64,000 nucleotides of DNA from Chloroflexota bacterium (GTDB lineage: Bacteria; Chloroflexota; Anaerolineae; Promineifilales; Promineifilaceae), in assembly GCA_014584575.1 (NCBI GenBank), contig JACTMP010000059.1:1-64000 (forward strand), read 5' to 3'. Within the stretch, counting starts at the first letter, position 1. Every line of letters begins with the position of its first letter. Shown here piece after piece: positions 25,179 through 32,696 of the stretch. The notes under the pieces are model-generated. The model was not told the origin of the DNA. It made no database searches and saw only the letters and a list, made by a program, of their open reading frames with translations. Made by a program: the position numbers and the translations under genes.

Positions 25179-25460
25179 ATGATTCGGGGTTTTGCATCAA
25201 GAGAAACAGAACGGCTTTTTCAGCGACATCATTCTCCCAGATTGCCCCACGATATCCAAAGGCGAGCCAGAATGAAGCTAGAAATCTTGGATGCCGCGGG
25301 GAGTTTAGAGGATTTACGAATACCACCATCCAACCACCTGGAAAAACTGTCGGGTGATCGCACAGGACAACATAGTATTCGTATCAATAAACAATGGCGC
25401 ATCTGTTTTCGATGGCATGATGGGGATGCCTTTGATGTGGAGATTGTTGACTACCATTGA
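25179..25460 (+). CDS. higB: HigB-type toxin (RelE/ParE superfamily)
   Basis: A 93-residue basic protein of the HigB group of mRNA-cleaving, ribosome-dependent toxins. The family pattern DIQRRARMKLEILDAAGSLEDLRIPPSN followed by LSGDRTGQHSIRINKQWRICFRW is clear in consecutive blocks. It precedes the antitoxin gene, the usual reversed order for higBA, with a 9-base gap. No ribosome-binding site is seen, consistent with a leaderless message. The cassette sits between herA and the acetyltransferase gene and lacks ACGGCCGT octamers, so it is probably an insertion. Confidence 0.92.
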   Translation: MIRGFASRETERLFQRHHSPRLPHDIQRRARMKLEILDAAGSLEDLRIPPSNHLEKLSGDRTGQHSIRINKQWRICFRWHDGDAFDVEIVDYH

Positions 25461-25469
25461 GGTGAAGAC

Positions 25470-25778
25470 ATGAGCGAGCAAGAACTATTACCACCTATTC
25501 ATCCAGGTGAAATTCTGCAGGAAGAATTCTTGGAACCCATGAATATCAGCCAATACCGGCTGGCGAAGGATATAGGCGTGCCGCCACGCCGCATTAACGA
25601 AATTGTGCAGGGCAAACGGGCTATCTCGGCCGATACCGCTTTGCGTTTGTCGCGCTACTTTGGCCTTTCTGAACGGTTCTGGCTGAACCTGCAATCGCGG
25701 TATGACCTGGAAATGGAAAAAGACCGTTTGCGTGGCCGTCTGGAACAAGAAGTAAAGATTTTTGCTCCGGCCCCGTAA
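25470..25778 (+). CDS. higA: HigA-type antitoxin (XRE helix-turn-helix)
   Basis: A 102-residue antitoxin with the start IHPGEILQEEFLEPMNISQYRLAKDIGVPPRRINEIVQGKR-type HTH read as adjoining blocks, then RAISADTALRLSRYFGLSERFWLNLQ. It neutralises HigB and represses the operon through the dyad at 25150-25170. It is directly downstream of higB. The C terminus is a short charged tail. Confidence 0.94.
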   Translation: MSEQELLPPIHPGEILQEEFLEPMNISQYRLAKDIGVPPRRINEIVQGKRAISADTALRLSRYFGLSERFWLNLQSRYDLEMEKDRLRGRLEQEVKIFAPAP

Positions 25779-25834
25779 TGCCCATGCAAATTATCGAGCC
25801 TCAGCCTGGCAACCAAACATTCTAATGCTCTCAT

Positions 25835-26062
25835 ATGAATAAGCCTAATCTTATGTACTTCAAGCAGGACGATGTATTACAGCTTATCATTTCAGATGAA
25901 CCAGAGGGCAGCAGCGTTGAAATTGGCCCTAACCTTACGGCCGAACTAAACGATAAAGGTGAATTGATTGGTATTGAGATATTGACCGGTAGTGCCTTTA
26001 TTCGGGATTGGGTTTTGGGTCCCCAGGCAAAAATGCTCCAATTTGCGGGGGTACACCCTTAA
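25835..26062 (+). CDS. DUF2283 family small protein
   Basis: A 75-residue protein with the DUF2283 pattern: YFKQDDVLQLIISDEPE, then NLTAELNDKGELIGIEIL. The function of the family is unknown; members are often near toxin-antitoxin genes. It lies 56 bases after higA on the same strand and is AT-rich like the cassette. The ribosome-binding site is weak. Confidence 0.75.
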   Translation: MNKPNLMYFKQDDVLQLIISDEPEGSSVEIGPNLTAELNDKGELIGIEILTGSAFIRDWVLGPQAKMLQFAGVHP

Positions 26063-26117
26063 CTGATTAGTGAACTAGACACCGTGGAGGCACATCATAA
26101 ACAAAAGACGATGAGTA

Positions 26118-26669
26118 ATGTCCCCAACTGAAAGAATCGCAGCCATATTAAAAGTAACAGTATCCGATGCCCAAAAGTTTTGCTTAGACGTACAGAAGCC
26201 ATTCAAGCCTGACTCAGGTAAACCATCATTTAAGATCATTGCAAAAGCCGTTGAGGAAAATCCTACAACAGATCCAAAAGAAATTGATTACATGATTAGC
26301 CCAGACCTCATCTTTGGTACCAAAGCTAGGCTCATGGCACTCCAGAAATCGCATGATCAGCCACAACTCCCCTCGAAACTGACCCAAACAGAATTGATAA
26401 AGGTGATTGCAAACTTGATACCCGACAAAGATAAAGGAAATGAAGAAGCTGCCAAACAACTTCTTATTGATCTTGAACGTATCCGTCCTGATATAAAACG
26501 GCTCCAAAATGAACAAATTGTGTCAGCTGTAAAAAGGGCGGCCCGAAAAGGCCTTTTGAGCATAGATCAATTAGAGGTAGAAATCCGTAAAGAAATCTAT
26601 GATTATCAAGGCGATCCTGATGGAATTCAAATAATCTATACACCAATGGGAGGAAAACCACCAAGATAA
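26118..26669 (+). CDS. Hypothetical helical protein
   Basis: A 183-residue soluble, charged protein that I do not recognise. The first half resembles an HTH-like fold (ILKVTVSDAQKFCLDVQKPF), the second has amphipathic helices (ELIKVIANLIPDKDKGNEEAAKQLLIDLERIRPDIKRL) and ends with a Tyr/Asp-rich tail. It is AT-rich and has no ACGGCCGT, so it belongs compositionally to the higBA cassette rather than the host genes around it. No function is proposed. Confidence 0.6.
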   Translation: MSPTERIAAILKVTVSDAQKFCLDVQKPFKPDSGKPSFKIIAKAVEENPTTDPKEIDYMISPDLIFGTKARLMALQKSHDQPQLPSKLTQTELIKVIANLIPDKDKGNEEAAKQLLIDLERIRPDIKRLQNEQIVSAVKRAARKGLLSIDQLEVEIRKEIYDYQGDPDGIQIIYTPMGGKPPR

Positions 26670-26731
26670 AGGAGCCAAATTGCCTACACTGATATCTACA
26701 ACGTTTTGAAACCTATCTGTGCAGAAAAGCT

Positions 26732-27286
26732 ATGCAAATTGTTGATCTCTTCTCTGACAACCAGCAGATGATTGAACAGATGACGGCCGTGCTCCACACT
26801 GCCTTCCGCGCCCATTACCCCGACGCCTGGTCGGATATGGTTTCGGCGCGGGCGGAGGTGGAAGAGTTTTTAGACCCGGAGCGGATTTGCCGGGTGGCGG
26901 TGGCGGACGGCGGCACAGTGTTGGGGTGGGTGGGGGCAATCAGTCAGTACAACGGCCGTGCCTGGGAACTACACCCCATCGCCATCCACCCCGCTTACCA
27001 GGGGCAGGGCGTGGGCCGGGCATTGATTGCCGATTTAGAGGCGCAGGTGCGGGCGCGCGGCGGCGTCACCATCTTCCTGGGCACGGACGACGAAGACAAC
27101 CAGACCAGCCTCAGCAACGTAGACCTGTACCCCAATCCCCTGGAGCACCTGGCCCGCATCCAAAACCTGAACCGGCACCCCTTTGAGTTTTACCAGAAGG
27201 TAGGCTTTGTCATTGTTGGTACCATTCCCGACGCCAACGGGCCGGGCAAACCCGACATTATCATGGCTAAACAGGTTGGGAGTTGA
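26732..27286 (+). CDS. AAC(6')-like aminoglycoside N-acetyltransferase (copy 1)
   Basis: A 184-residue GNAT acetyltransferase. The block AWELHPIAIHPAYQGQGVGRALIADLEAQVRARGGVTIFLGTDDEDNQTSLS (read in parts) contains the acetyl-CoA loop QGQGVGRA and the stretch that closely recalls AAC(6')-Ii (GGITIYLGTDD, HPYEFYEKLGYKIVGVLPNANG). Thus aminoglycoside acetylation is plausible but not proven. A second, strongly similar copy is at 34103-34660. It stands downstream of the higBA cassette and carries two ACGGCCGT octamers. Confidence 0.8.
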   Translation: MQIVDLFSDNQQMIEQMTAVLHTAFRAHYPDAWSDMVSARAEVEEFLDPERICRVAVADGGTVLGWVGAISQYNGRAWELHPIAIHPAYQGQGVGRALIADLEAQVRARGGVTIFLGTDDEDNQTSLSNVDLYPNPLEHLARIQNLNRHPFEFYQKVGFVIVGTIPDANGPGKPDIIMAKQVGS

Positions 27287-27518
27287 CCAATCACCGGATT
27301 TGCCGCCGGTGGGAATCCGGTGTTTGCACCAAAAAACTACCGGGAGTGTCATGCCGGGTGGAGTCTTCAGAAGAGAAATCTTTCATCTCGGCCTATGTGA
27401 AAGTTCCCTCCTCGAAGCCTCGCCGGAATGACCATTCGCGGATTGCCGATTTATTTTCTTGACTTTCATCATCCCCAGGTGTGCCATATTTCGAAGTGCT
27501 ACCCAGTTCGCGCAAAAG

Positions 27519-27578
27519 TTTGCCTAAAAATAATCCAATGCTACACTTGATATAAAATATCAATGATATAAAGTATCA
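27519..27578 (+). promoter_or_regulatory. znuA promoter with two Zur-like boxes
   Basis: TTTGCC (27519-27524), 17-base spacer, TACACT (27542-27547). Directly after the -10 comes the perfect palindrome TTGATATAAAATATCAA (27547-27563), then a second, slightly imperfect TGATATAAAGTATCA (27564-27578). Repressor binding here would cover the start site. Confidence 0.8.
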
Positions 27579-27595
27579 GAAAGGTTGAGGTACAG

Positions 27596-28738
27596 ATGAA
27601 CAGAACAGCAAACGGCAGGATATGGTTTATGTTGATGGTTGCTCTCATTACCCTGGCGATGATAGTGACTGGTTGCGGCACAGGGGCGGGAGAGCCGGAC
27701 ACGGCCGTGTCAGAAACAAGCAGCGCACCGGTGACGGATGAACACGATGATGAAGATGAAGAGGCGCACGACGACGAGCATGATCATGAAGAAGATGAGC
27801 ATGAGCATGAGGCGGAAGCGGAAATGCTCATGCTGCCGGCGCTAAACGCCGCCGAATTGGATGGGGGGCGGCTGCGTGTGGTTGCCACTACCAGCATCAT
27901 TGGTGATGTGGTGGCACAGGTGGGGGGCAATGCGATTGACCTGACTGTGTTGATGAAGCCAGGTCAAGACCCGCACAGCTATCAACCAGTCGCGCGAGAT
28001 TTAACGGCCGTTGCCAACGCCCACGTTATCTTTGTTAATGGTTGGGATATGGAAGAGAGATTGGCTCATGACATGGAAACCATCGGTGAAGATGCGCTGG
28101 TCGTTCCGATTTCCGCCAATATCCATCCGCTGGCCTTTGCTGAAGGCGAAGATGCCGAACAAGAAGTAGATGCGCACGAAGAAGGCCATGCTCACAGCGG
28201 CGCCGATCCGCACGTCTGGTTTAGCATTCACAATGTAGAGCAGTGGGTGGAGAACGTCGTACATGTTCTCAGCGACCTCGATCCGGCTAACGCCGCGGAA
28301 TATGAAAGTAATGCCGCCGCCTATCTGGCCGAATTGGCAGAGCTGGAGGAATATGCCGAAACACAATTAGGCCAAATCCCCGAAGAAAACCGCTTCCTGG
28401 TCACCAATCACGACGCGCTTGGCTACTTTGCCCATGAATATGGTTTCACCATATTGGGAACCGTCATCCCCAGCGTGAGTACCATGTCCGAACCATCGGC
28501 CAGCGCCCTGACCGACTTAATTGCCACGATGAAGGAACACAACATCTGCACCATCTTTACCGAAAACACGGTGAACGATGCTCTGGCCCAGACAGTGGCC
28601 GGTGAGCTTTCAGGCTGTGAGGCCGTGCAGGTCTTGCAGTTGTACACCGACGCAGTTGGGCCAGTGGGCAGCGGCGCCGACAGTTACATGGGTATGTTCC
28701 GGGCCAATGTAGAGGCGATTGTCGCGGGTTTGCGGTAG
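27596..28738 (+). CDS. znuA: Zinc ABC transporter substrate-binding lipoprotein
   Basis: A 380-residue cluster A-I metal-binding protein for high-affinity Zn2+ (possibly Mn2+) uptake. A signal peptide with lipobox VTGC (Cys27) is followed by a His/Asp/Glu-rich stretch at about 48-78, typical of zinc-binding ZnuA. Ligand motifs are KPGQDPHSYQP, SGADPHVWFS, the loop NHDALGYFAHEYGF and FTENTVNDA. ZnuB and ZnuC are not in the window, so the permease must be encoded elsewhere. It has a dedicated Zur-boxed promoter and a terminator before zur. Confidence 0.92.
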   Translation: MNRTANGRIWFMLMVALITLAMIVTGCGTGAGEPDTAVSETSSAPVTDEHDDEDEEAHDDEHDHEEDEHEHEAEAEMLMLPALNAAELDGGRLRVVATTSIIGDVVAQVGGNAIDLTVLMKPGQDPHSYQPVARDLTAVANAHVIFVNGWDMEERLAHDMETIGEDALVVPISANIHPLAFAEGEDAEQEVDAHEEGHAHSGADPHVWFSIHNVEQWVENVVHVLSDLDPANAAEYESNAAAYLAELAELEEYAETQLGQIPEENRFLVTNHDALGYFAHEYGFTILGTVIPSVSTMSEPSASALTDLIATMKEHNICTIFTENTVNDALAQTVAGELSGCEAVQVLQLYTDAVGPVGSGADSYMGMFRANVEAIVAGLR

Positions 28739-28754
28739 TCCAGACCCGCCTGGA

Positions 28755-28786
28755 TGAGGGAAGGGTTTGGCCTTCCCTCATTTTTT
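28755..28786 (+). terminator. Intrinsic terminator between znuA and zur
   Basis: TGAGGGAAGG pairs exactly with CCTTCCCTCA around GTTTGG, followed by six T. It would reduce zur expression relative to znuA. Confidence 0.92.
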
Positions 28787-28807
28787 CATCGAACAAGGGC
28801 AAATGAA

Positions 28808-29233
28808 ATGGGCGAGCAGATCGTGCAGATTAAGGAGCGGCTGGCCGGCAATGGTTATCGGCTAACAACAGCACGCGAGGCCATTGTGAATGCGCTGGTA
28901 CGCTGTGAAGGCCACATCACGGCCGATGGGTTGGTGCAGCAAGTGCGGGCCAGCGCGCCGCCTGTGGGCCGGATGACCGTCTACCGCACCCTGGATCTGC
29001 TGTGTGAACTGGGCCTGGTGCGCCCCATTTATCAGGGCACCGGCGCCACTCATTACATCCTGATGACCAACGGCGGCCACCATCACCTCATTTGTACCCG
29101 CTGCCACAGTGTGATTGAGTTTGAGGAGTGCCTGGCTACGGAGCTGGCACGGCAGTTGTCCACACAGTTTAATTTCCACCTTTTCAGCCACCTGTTGGAA
29201 CTGCATGGTCTGTGTGAAAATTGTTATGAATGA
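28808..29233 (+). CDS. zur: Fur-family regulator, probably Zur
   Basis: A 141-residue Fur-family repressor. The winged helix is in RLTTAREAIVNALVRCEGHITADGLVQQV and RMTVYRTLDLLCELGLV; the metal-binding half has GGHHHLICTRCHSVIEF and the end CENC, two CxxC pairs for the structural zinc. Its position next to znuA and the COG0523 genes argues for zinc sensing (Zur) rather than iron. The ATG at 28808 fits the family; an upstream ATG at 28754 would run through the terminator. It overlaps moaB by 8 bases. Confidence 0.88.
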   Translation: MGEQIVQIKERLAGNGYRLTTAREAIVNALVRCEGHITADGLVQQVRASAPPVGRMTVYRTLDLLCELGLVRPIYQGTGATHYILMTNGGHHHLICTRCHSVIEFEECLATELARQLSTQFNFHLFSHLLELHGLCENCYE

Positions 29234-29759
29234 AGCAAGAATGATCGATTCTGACAGCAGCCAACAGCATAAGGTGCAGGCTGATCAAACGGGGCCGGTA
29301 GCCCTGGCGATTGTCACTGTGAGCGACACGCGCGCACCGGAAACGGACGTAAATGCTCATTTCCTAAAGGGGCAGATCGCAGTGATGGGGCATCAAGTCA
29401 CCGATTACCGGATTGTTCCCGATGAGCCGGAAGCTGTAACGGCCGTCCTCCATGAACTCACTCACACAGAGGCCCGGATCATCCTGTTCAACGGCGGCAC
29501 CGGCATCGCCCCCCGCGACACCACCTTTGATGCTCTGGACAGTCTGCTGGAAAAACGACTGCCCGGCTTCGGCGAACTGTTCCGCATGTTGAGTTGGAAC
29601 GAAATTGGCGCGGCAGCGATGCTTTCACGGGCGACGGCAGGTGTTTTTCGTAATCGGGTCATCATCTCCACACCCGGCTCGCCCAATGCTGTAAGGCTGG
29701 CCTGGGAAAAGCTGATTGCCCCAGAATTTGCCCATCTGGCCTGGGAAGTGGTGCGGTAG
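29226..29759 (+). CDS. moaB: MoaB/MogA-family molybdopterin-binding protein
   Basis: A ~177-residue protein of the MoaB/MogA fold, which adenylates molybdopterin during molybdenum cofactor synthesis. Motifs are LAIVTVSDTRAPETD, ILFNGGTGIAPRDTTFDAL, PGFGELFRMLSW, AMLSRATAGV and STPGSPNAVRLAWE. The start overlaps the zur stop (ATGAATGA), so it is translationally coupled to zur; a second ATG lies at 29241. A molybdenum cofactor gene fixed to zur is unexpected; no other moa gene is in the window. Confidence 0.9.
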   Translation: MNEARMIDSDSSQQHKVQADQTGPVALAIVTVSDTRAPETDVNAHFLKGQIAVMGHQVTDYRIVPDEPEAVTAVLHELTHTEARIILFNGGTGIAPRDTTFDALDSLLEKRLPGFGELFRMLSWNEIGAAAMLSRATAGVFRNRVIISTPGSPNAVRLAWEKLIAPEFAHLAWEVVR

Positions 29760-29785
29760 ACGATCTTTTTTTTTGCCTATATCAC

Positions 29786-29800
29786 TGATATTTAATATCA
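29786..29800 (+). promoter_or_regulatory. Zur-like box before the zinc-ribbon/COG0523 pair
   Basis: TGATAT-TTA-ATATCA is a perfect 6-3-6 palindrome ending 15 bases before the ATG at 29816. A T run at 29766-29774 just upstream may end the moaB transcript. Confidence 0.75.
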
Positions 29801-29815
29801 ATAACGAGAGAGATA

Positions 29816-30055
29816 ATGCCCACTTACGTGTATAAATGCCCAGATTGTGAGGTGGAAGTGGAAGAACGGCGCAAAATGAGCCAGGCGGATGACCCGCTGG
29901 ATTGCCCACTTTGCGGCACACTGCTGGTGCGCGGCATTACCACGTTCATGTTTAACAGCGGGCGACCGGCGCCCGCCACAGAAACTTCTCTGCCGACGGC
30001 TGCGCGGCATGGCAGTAGTTGTCCCTGCTGTTACCCCGTAAAAAGGAGAACTTGA
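29816..30055 (+). CDS. FmdB-type zinc-ribbon protein
   Basis: A 79-residue protein beginning MPTYVYKCPDCEVEVEE with a second pair DCPLCGTLLV, the FmdB/CxxC zinc ribbon. An unusual C-terminal addition carries SCPCC, three further cysteines. The protein could hold or hand over zinc. It starts 15 bases after a Zur-like box, and its stop overlaps the ATG of the short COG0523 GTPase (TGATG), so the two work together in one transcript. Confidence 0.82.
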   Translation: MPTYVYKCPDCEVEVEERRKMSQADDPLDCPLCGTLLVRGITTFMFNSGRPAPATETSLPTAARHGSSCPCCYPVKRRT

Positions 30056-30690
30056 TGAGTTCAAAAAATGAGATTAATCGTATTCCTGTAACTATTTTGA
30101 CCGGCTTTTTAGGAGCGGGCAAAACGACGTTGCTGAACCACCTGCTGCACGGCGGCCATGGGCGGCGCATTGCGGTACTGGTCAATGATTTTGGTGCGGT
30201 CAACATTGATGCCCAGCTGATTGTGGGTGTTGAGGGGGAAGATACCGTCAACCTGGCCAATGGCTGTATCTGCTGCACCATTCGTGACGATCTGTACCGG
30301 GCGGTGCTGGAAATTTGCCAGCGGTCCGACCCGCCAGAATACATTTTGGTGGAAACCAGCGGCGTTTCTGATCCACTGGCGGTGGCTCACACCTTCACCC
30401 AGACAGCTTTAAGCCAGTATGTGCATGTGGAAGCGATTCTGACAGTGGTTGACGCCGAGCAGTATGAGGCGATTCCGCGTGAAAACCAGGTGTTGGCGCT
30501 GGATCAGATTGGCACGGCCGATATTGTGGTGCTGAACAAGGTGGATCTCATTACCTTGCCGCAGCGGATTGCGATTGAAGAGCGAATCCGCTACATCTCC
30601 CCCAAAGCGCGTATTTTGTTGACGCAGCACGGGCAGTTGTCGGCCATCAACTGGGTGCGCGATGCGTGGCAACTGGCAGTGAGCGGTTAG
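30055..30690 (+). CDS. COG0523 (CobW/ZNG-like) GTPase, short form
   Basis: A 211-residue G3E GTPase, a putative zinc metallochaperone. Walker A is LTGFLGAGKTTLLNHL, the metal motif CxCC is NGCICCTIRDD, and the G4 motif VVLNKVDL is present. It ends after the GTPase core and lacks the C-terminal CobW_C domain found in the paralogue at 31330. AAGGAG precedes the ATG. It overlaps the zinc-ribbon gene and so is under the same Zur-like box. Confidence 0.92.
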   Translation: MSSKNEINRIPVTILTGFLGAGKTTLLNHLLHGGHGRRIAVLVNDFGAVNIDAQLIVGVEGEDTVNLANGCICCTIRDDLYRAVLEICQRSDPPEYILVETSGVSDPLAVAHTFTQTALSQYVHVEAILTVVDAEQYEAIPRENQVLALDQIGTADIVVLNKVDLITLPQRIAIEERIRYISPKARILLTQHGQLSAINWVRDAWQLAVSG

Positions 30691-30714
30691 GCCCTCTTTT
30701 TTTGGCGGTACTAC

Positions 30715-30729
30715 TGATATTAAATATCA
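30715..30729 (+). promoter_or_regulatory. Zur-like box before the 30736 operon
   Basis: TGATAT-TAA-ATATCA, a perfect 6-3-6 palindrome, ends only 6 bases before the ATG at 30736. A T run at 30696-30703 just upstream probably ends the preceding transcript. Confidence 0.75.
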
Positions 30730-30735
30730 ATTACG

Positions 30736-31314
30736 ATGGCAACTTATTGGATTAACTACCCGGCTGAGTACAAAAAGCAAATCAAACCACTGCTGCATCA
30801 GCAGATGTGGCTATTTGGACGGGATATTCTTTGTCCCGAAGGCAACCTGTTGTACCGGTATCAGTTCACCCATGCCCATGCCGAAAGTCGTGGCGGGTCA
30901 ATGTACACCCGTTGGGAAGATGACCGGCAGATTGTGTTGTGGGGGTGGGGCATCTGGTTTGGGGAAGTGGAGAAGGGGGCGATTTTTGTGAACCGATACA
31001 AAGCCAAACCGGCGTTTACGGCCGTTCCCCTCCTCAACCAGACCATTCACCGGCCAGAAGATCTACCGCGTCTTGCACACCGGGTAGGTATTGAGGCCGA
31101 AGCGCAGGCAATGCGGCAGATGTGGTGCGACTTGCTCTGTTGGTTGGCGGGGTATGAGGCGTGGGTGTTGCAAACGGTGGGCAAAACGTGGCGGCAGGTG
31201 GCCCTGAAACCATTCAATCACGCCGTTACCCAAATGGCGATGGTTGAGCAGTTGACCATGCAGTGGCAAACATTAGCCGAACAAAGCCAGGCGCTGTTAA
31301 TCAAATCATATTAG
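30736..31314 (+). CDS. Unknown Trp-rich protein in the zinc regulon
   Basis: A 192-residue soluble protein that I do not recognise. It is rich in Trp, Tyr, His and Gln (MWLFGRDILCP, QIVLWGWGIWFGEVE, MRQMWCDLLCWLAGYEAW), with two Cys and several His but no clear zinc finger. The start lies 6 bases after a Zur-like palindrome and no ribosome-binding site is visible, so the message may be leaderless. It is followed after 15 bases by a COG0523 GTPase and is thus likely made under zinc starvation. No function is proposed. Confidence 0.75.
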   Translation: MATYWINYPAEYKKQIKPLLHQQMWLFGRDILCPEGNLLYRYQFTHAHAESRGGSMYTRWEDDRQIVLWGWGIWFGEVEKGAIFVNRYKAKPAFTAVPLLNQTIHRPEDLPRLAHRVGIEAEAQAMRQMWCDLLCWLAGYEAWVLQTVGKTWRQVALKPFNHAVTQMAMVEQLTMQWQTLAEQSQALLIKSY

Positions 31315-31329
31315 ATAAGGAAGGAATCA

Positions 31330-32565
31330 ATGAACAACAATCAAACAGGGAACAAGCGGCTGCCCGTCACCGTGCTTTCAGGCTTTTTGGGGGCGGGCAA
31401 AACAACCCTGCTTAACCACGTGCTTAACAATCGCGAAGGGCTGCGCGTGGCCGTTATTGTCAACGACATGAGCGAGGTGAACATAGATGCCCAATTGGTG
31501 CGTGATGGCCAGGCAAACCTCAGCCGCACGGAAGAAAAGCTGGTGGAGATGACCAACGGCTGTATTTGCTGTACCCTGCGTGAAGATTTGCTGGTGGAGA
31601 TTGGGCGGCTGGCGTATGAAGGGCGGTTTGATTATCTGCTCATCGAATCCTCGGGTATTTCCGAGCCGATGGCGGTGGCCGCTACGTTTGATTTTCCATT
31701 GGACAAAAACGGCCGTTCCCTTTCCGATATCGCCCGTCTGGACACCATGGTTACAGTGGTAGATGCCGCCAACTGGCTGCACCAATTAACCCAGGCACAA
31801 TCATTAGCCGCGTTGGGCATGGCTGTTTCGGATGAGGATAACCGTACCCTGGCCGACTTGTTGTGTGAACAGGTGGAATTTGCCAACGTCGTCCTGGTGA
31901 ACAAGTGTGATCTGGTGACGCCAACCGAGTTGGGGCAGGTGAAAAGCCTCATTCACCGCTTTAACCCGGAGGCGGTGGTGCTGGAAACGCAATACGGCTG
32001 TGCCCCCCTGCATACCATCCTCCACACCGGCCTCTTTGATCTGGAAGCGGCCGCCCAACTGCCCGGCTGGGCCGCCGAACTTCAAGGGCTGCACATCCCA
32101 GAGACCGACGAATATAGCATCAGCAGTTTTGTCTATCGGGCGCGACGGCCGTTTCACCCGCAACGGCTGCTAACGTTCATTGAAAGCGGTGGTTTTGCCC
32201 CTTTGCTACGTGCCAAAGGTTTCATCTGGCTGGCCTCCAATTTCGACGAAGCGTTCTTTTGGGAACAGGCCGGGCAGCAGGCCTACTTCAACCGAGCCGG
32301 GCGCTGGTGGGCCAGCGAGCCGCGCCCCTCATGGCCGGAAGAAGCTGCCAGCTACCTGGCCGCCAACAACATCTGGGCCGAACCCTACGGCGACCGCCGC
32401 CAGGAGATCGTCTGCATTGGGCAACAATTGAATAAAGAGAAAATAACAACCGCTTTGCATCACTGCCTGCTCGCAGACGCAGAAATGGCGGCATGGCAGA
32501 GCGGCCAATCAACTTTTACCAACCCATTCTTAAACCATGAAGGAGAAGATGATGCAGCCAACTAA
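31330..32565 (+). CDS. COG0523 (CobW-family) GTPase, full length
   Basis: A 411-residue G3E GTPase with Walker A LSGFLGAGKTTLLNHVL, the CxCC motif NGCICCTLREDLL, G-motif VLVNKCDLV and a C-terminal CobW_C domain beginning near SISSFVYRARRPFHPQRL. Such proteins deliver zinc to client enzymes when zinc is scarce. AAGGAAGG precedes the ATG. It lies in the operon starting at 30736, and its last bases overlap the start of the S18 paralogue. Two COG0523 genes within 3 kb suggest different clients. Confidence 0.94.
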   Translation: MNNNQTGNKRLPVTVLSGFLGAGKTTLLNHVLNNREGLRVAVIVNDMSEVNIDAQLVRDGQANLSRTEEKLVEMTNGCICCTLREDLLVEIGRLAYEGRFDYLLIESSGISEPMAVAATFDFPLDKNGRSLSDIARLDTMVTVVDAANWLHQLTQAQSLAALGMAVSDEDNRTLADLLCEQVEFANVVLVNKCDLVTPTELGQVKSLIHRFNPEAVVLETQYGCAPLHTILHTGLFDLEAAAQLPGWAAELQGLHIPETDEYSISSFVYRARRPFHPQRLLTFIESGGFAPLLRAKGFIWLASNFDEAFFWEQAGQQAYFNRAGRWWASEPRPSWPEEAASYLAANNIWAEPYGDRRQEIVCIGQQLNKEKITTALHHCLLADAEMAAWQSGQSTFTNPFLNHEGEDDAAN

Positions 32566-32696
32566 ACCAGGCCAACCACAACAAACACGCCCCCAAAATA
32601 TCCGCAATGTAGAACTGGATTACAAAAGACCGGAGACATTACAGCGGTATGTCAACGAATTCGGCCGTATCCGCCCCCGCCGCCAGACACGTTTCA
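32549..32696 (+). pseudogene. rpsR: Truncated cysteine-free S18 ribosomal protein paralogue
   Basis: The first ~48 residues read as ribosomal protein S18: VELDYKRPETLQRYVNEFGRIRPRRQT matches the S18 core (EIDYK, L..Y, GKI.PRR.T). The N-terminal zinc-binding cysteines of the usual form are absent, which defines the zinc-independent (C-) type often repressed by Zur. About 20 C-terminal residues are missing: at ~32694 the sequence changes to the antisense of the duplicated herA. AGGAG precedes the ATG, and the start overlaps the COG0523 gene end. The product is probably non-functional. Confidence 0.82.

Noticed and set aside
27287..27518. Possible RNA gene in the gap before znuA
   Set aside because: I see a small GCCGG/CCGGC inverted repeat and degenerate sequence but no tRNA, riboswitch or known RNA motif.
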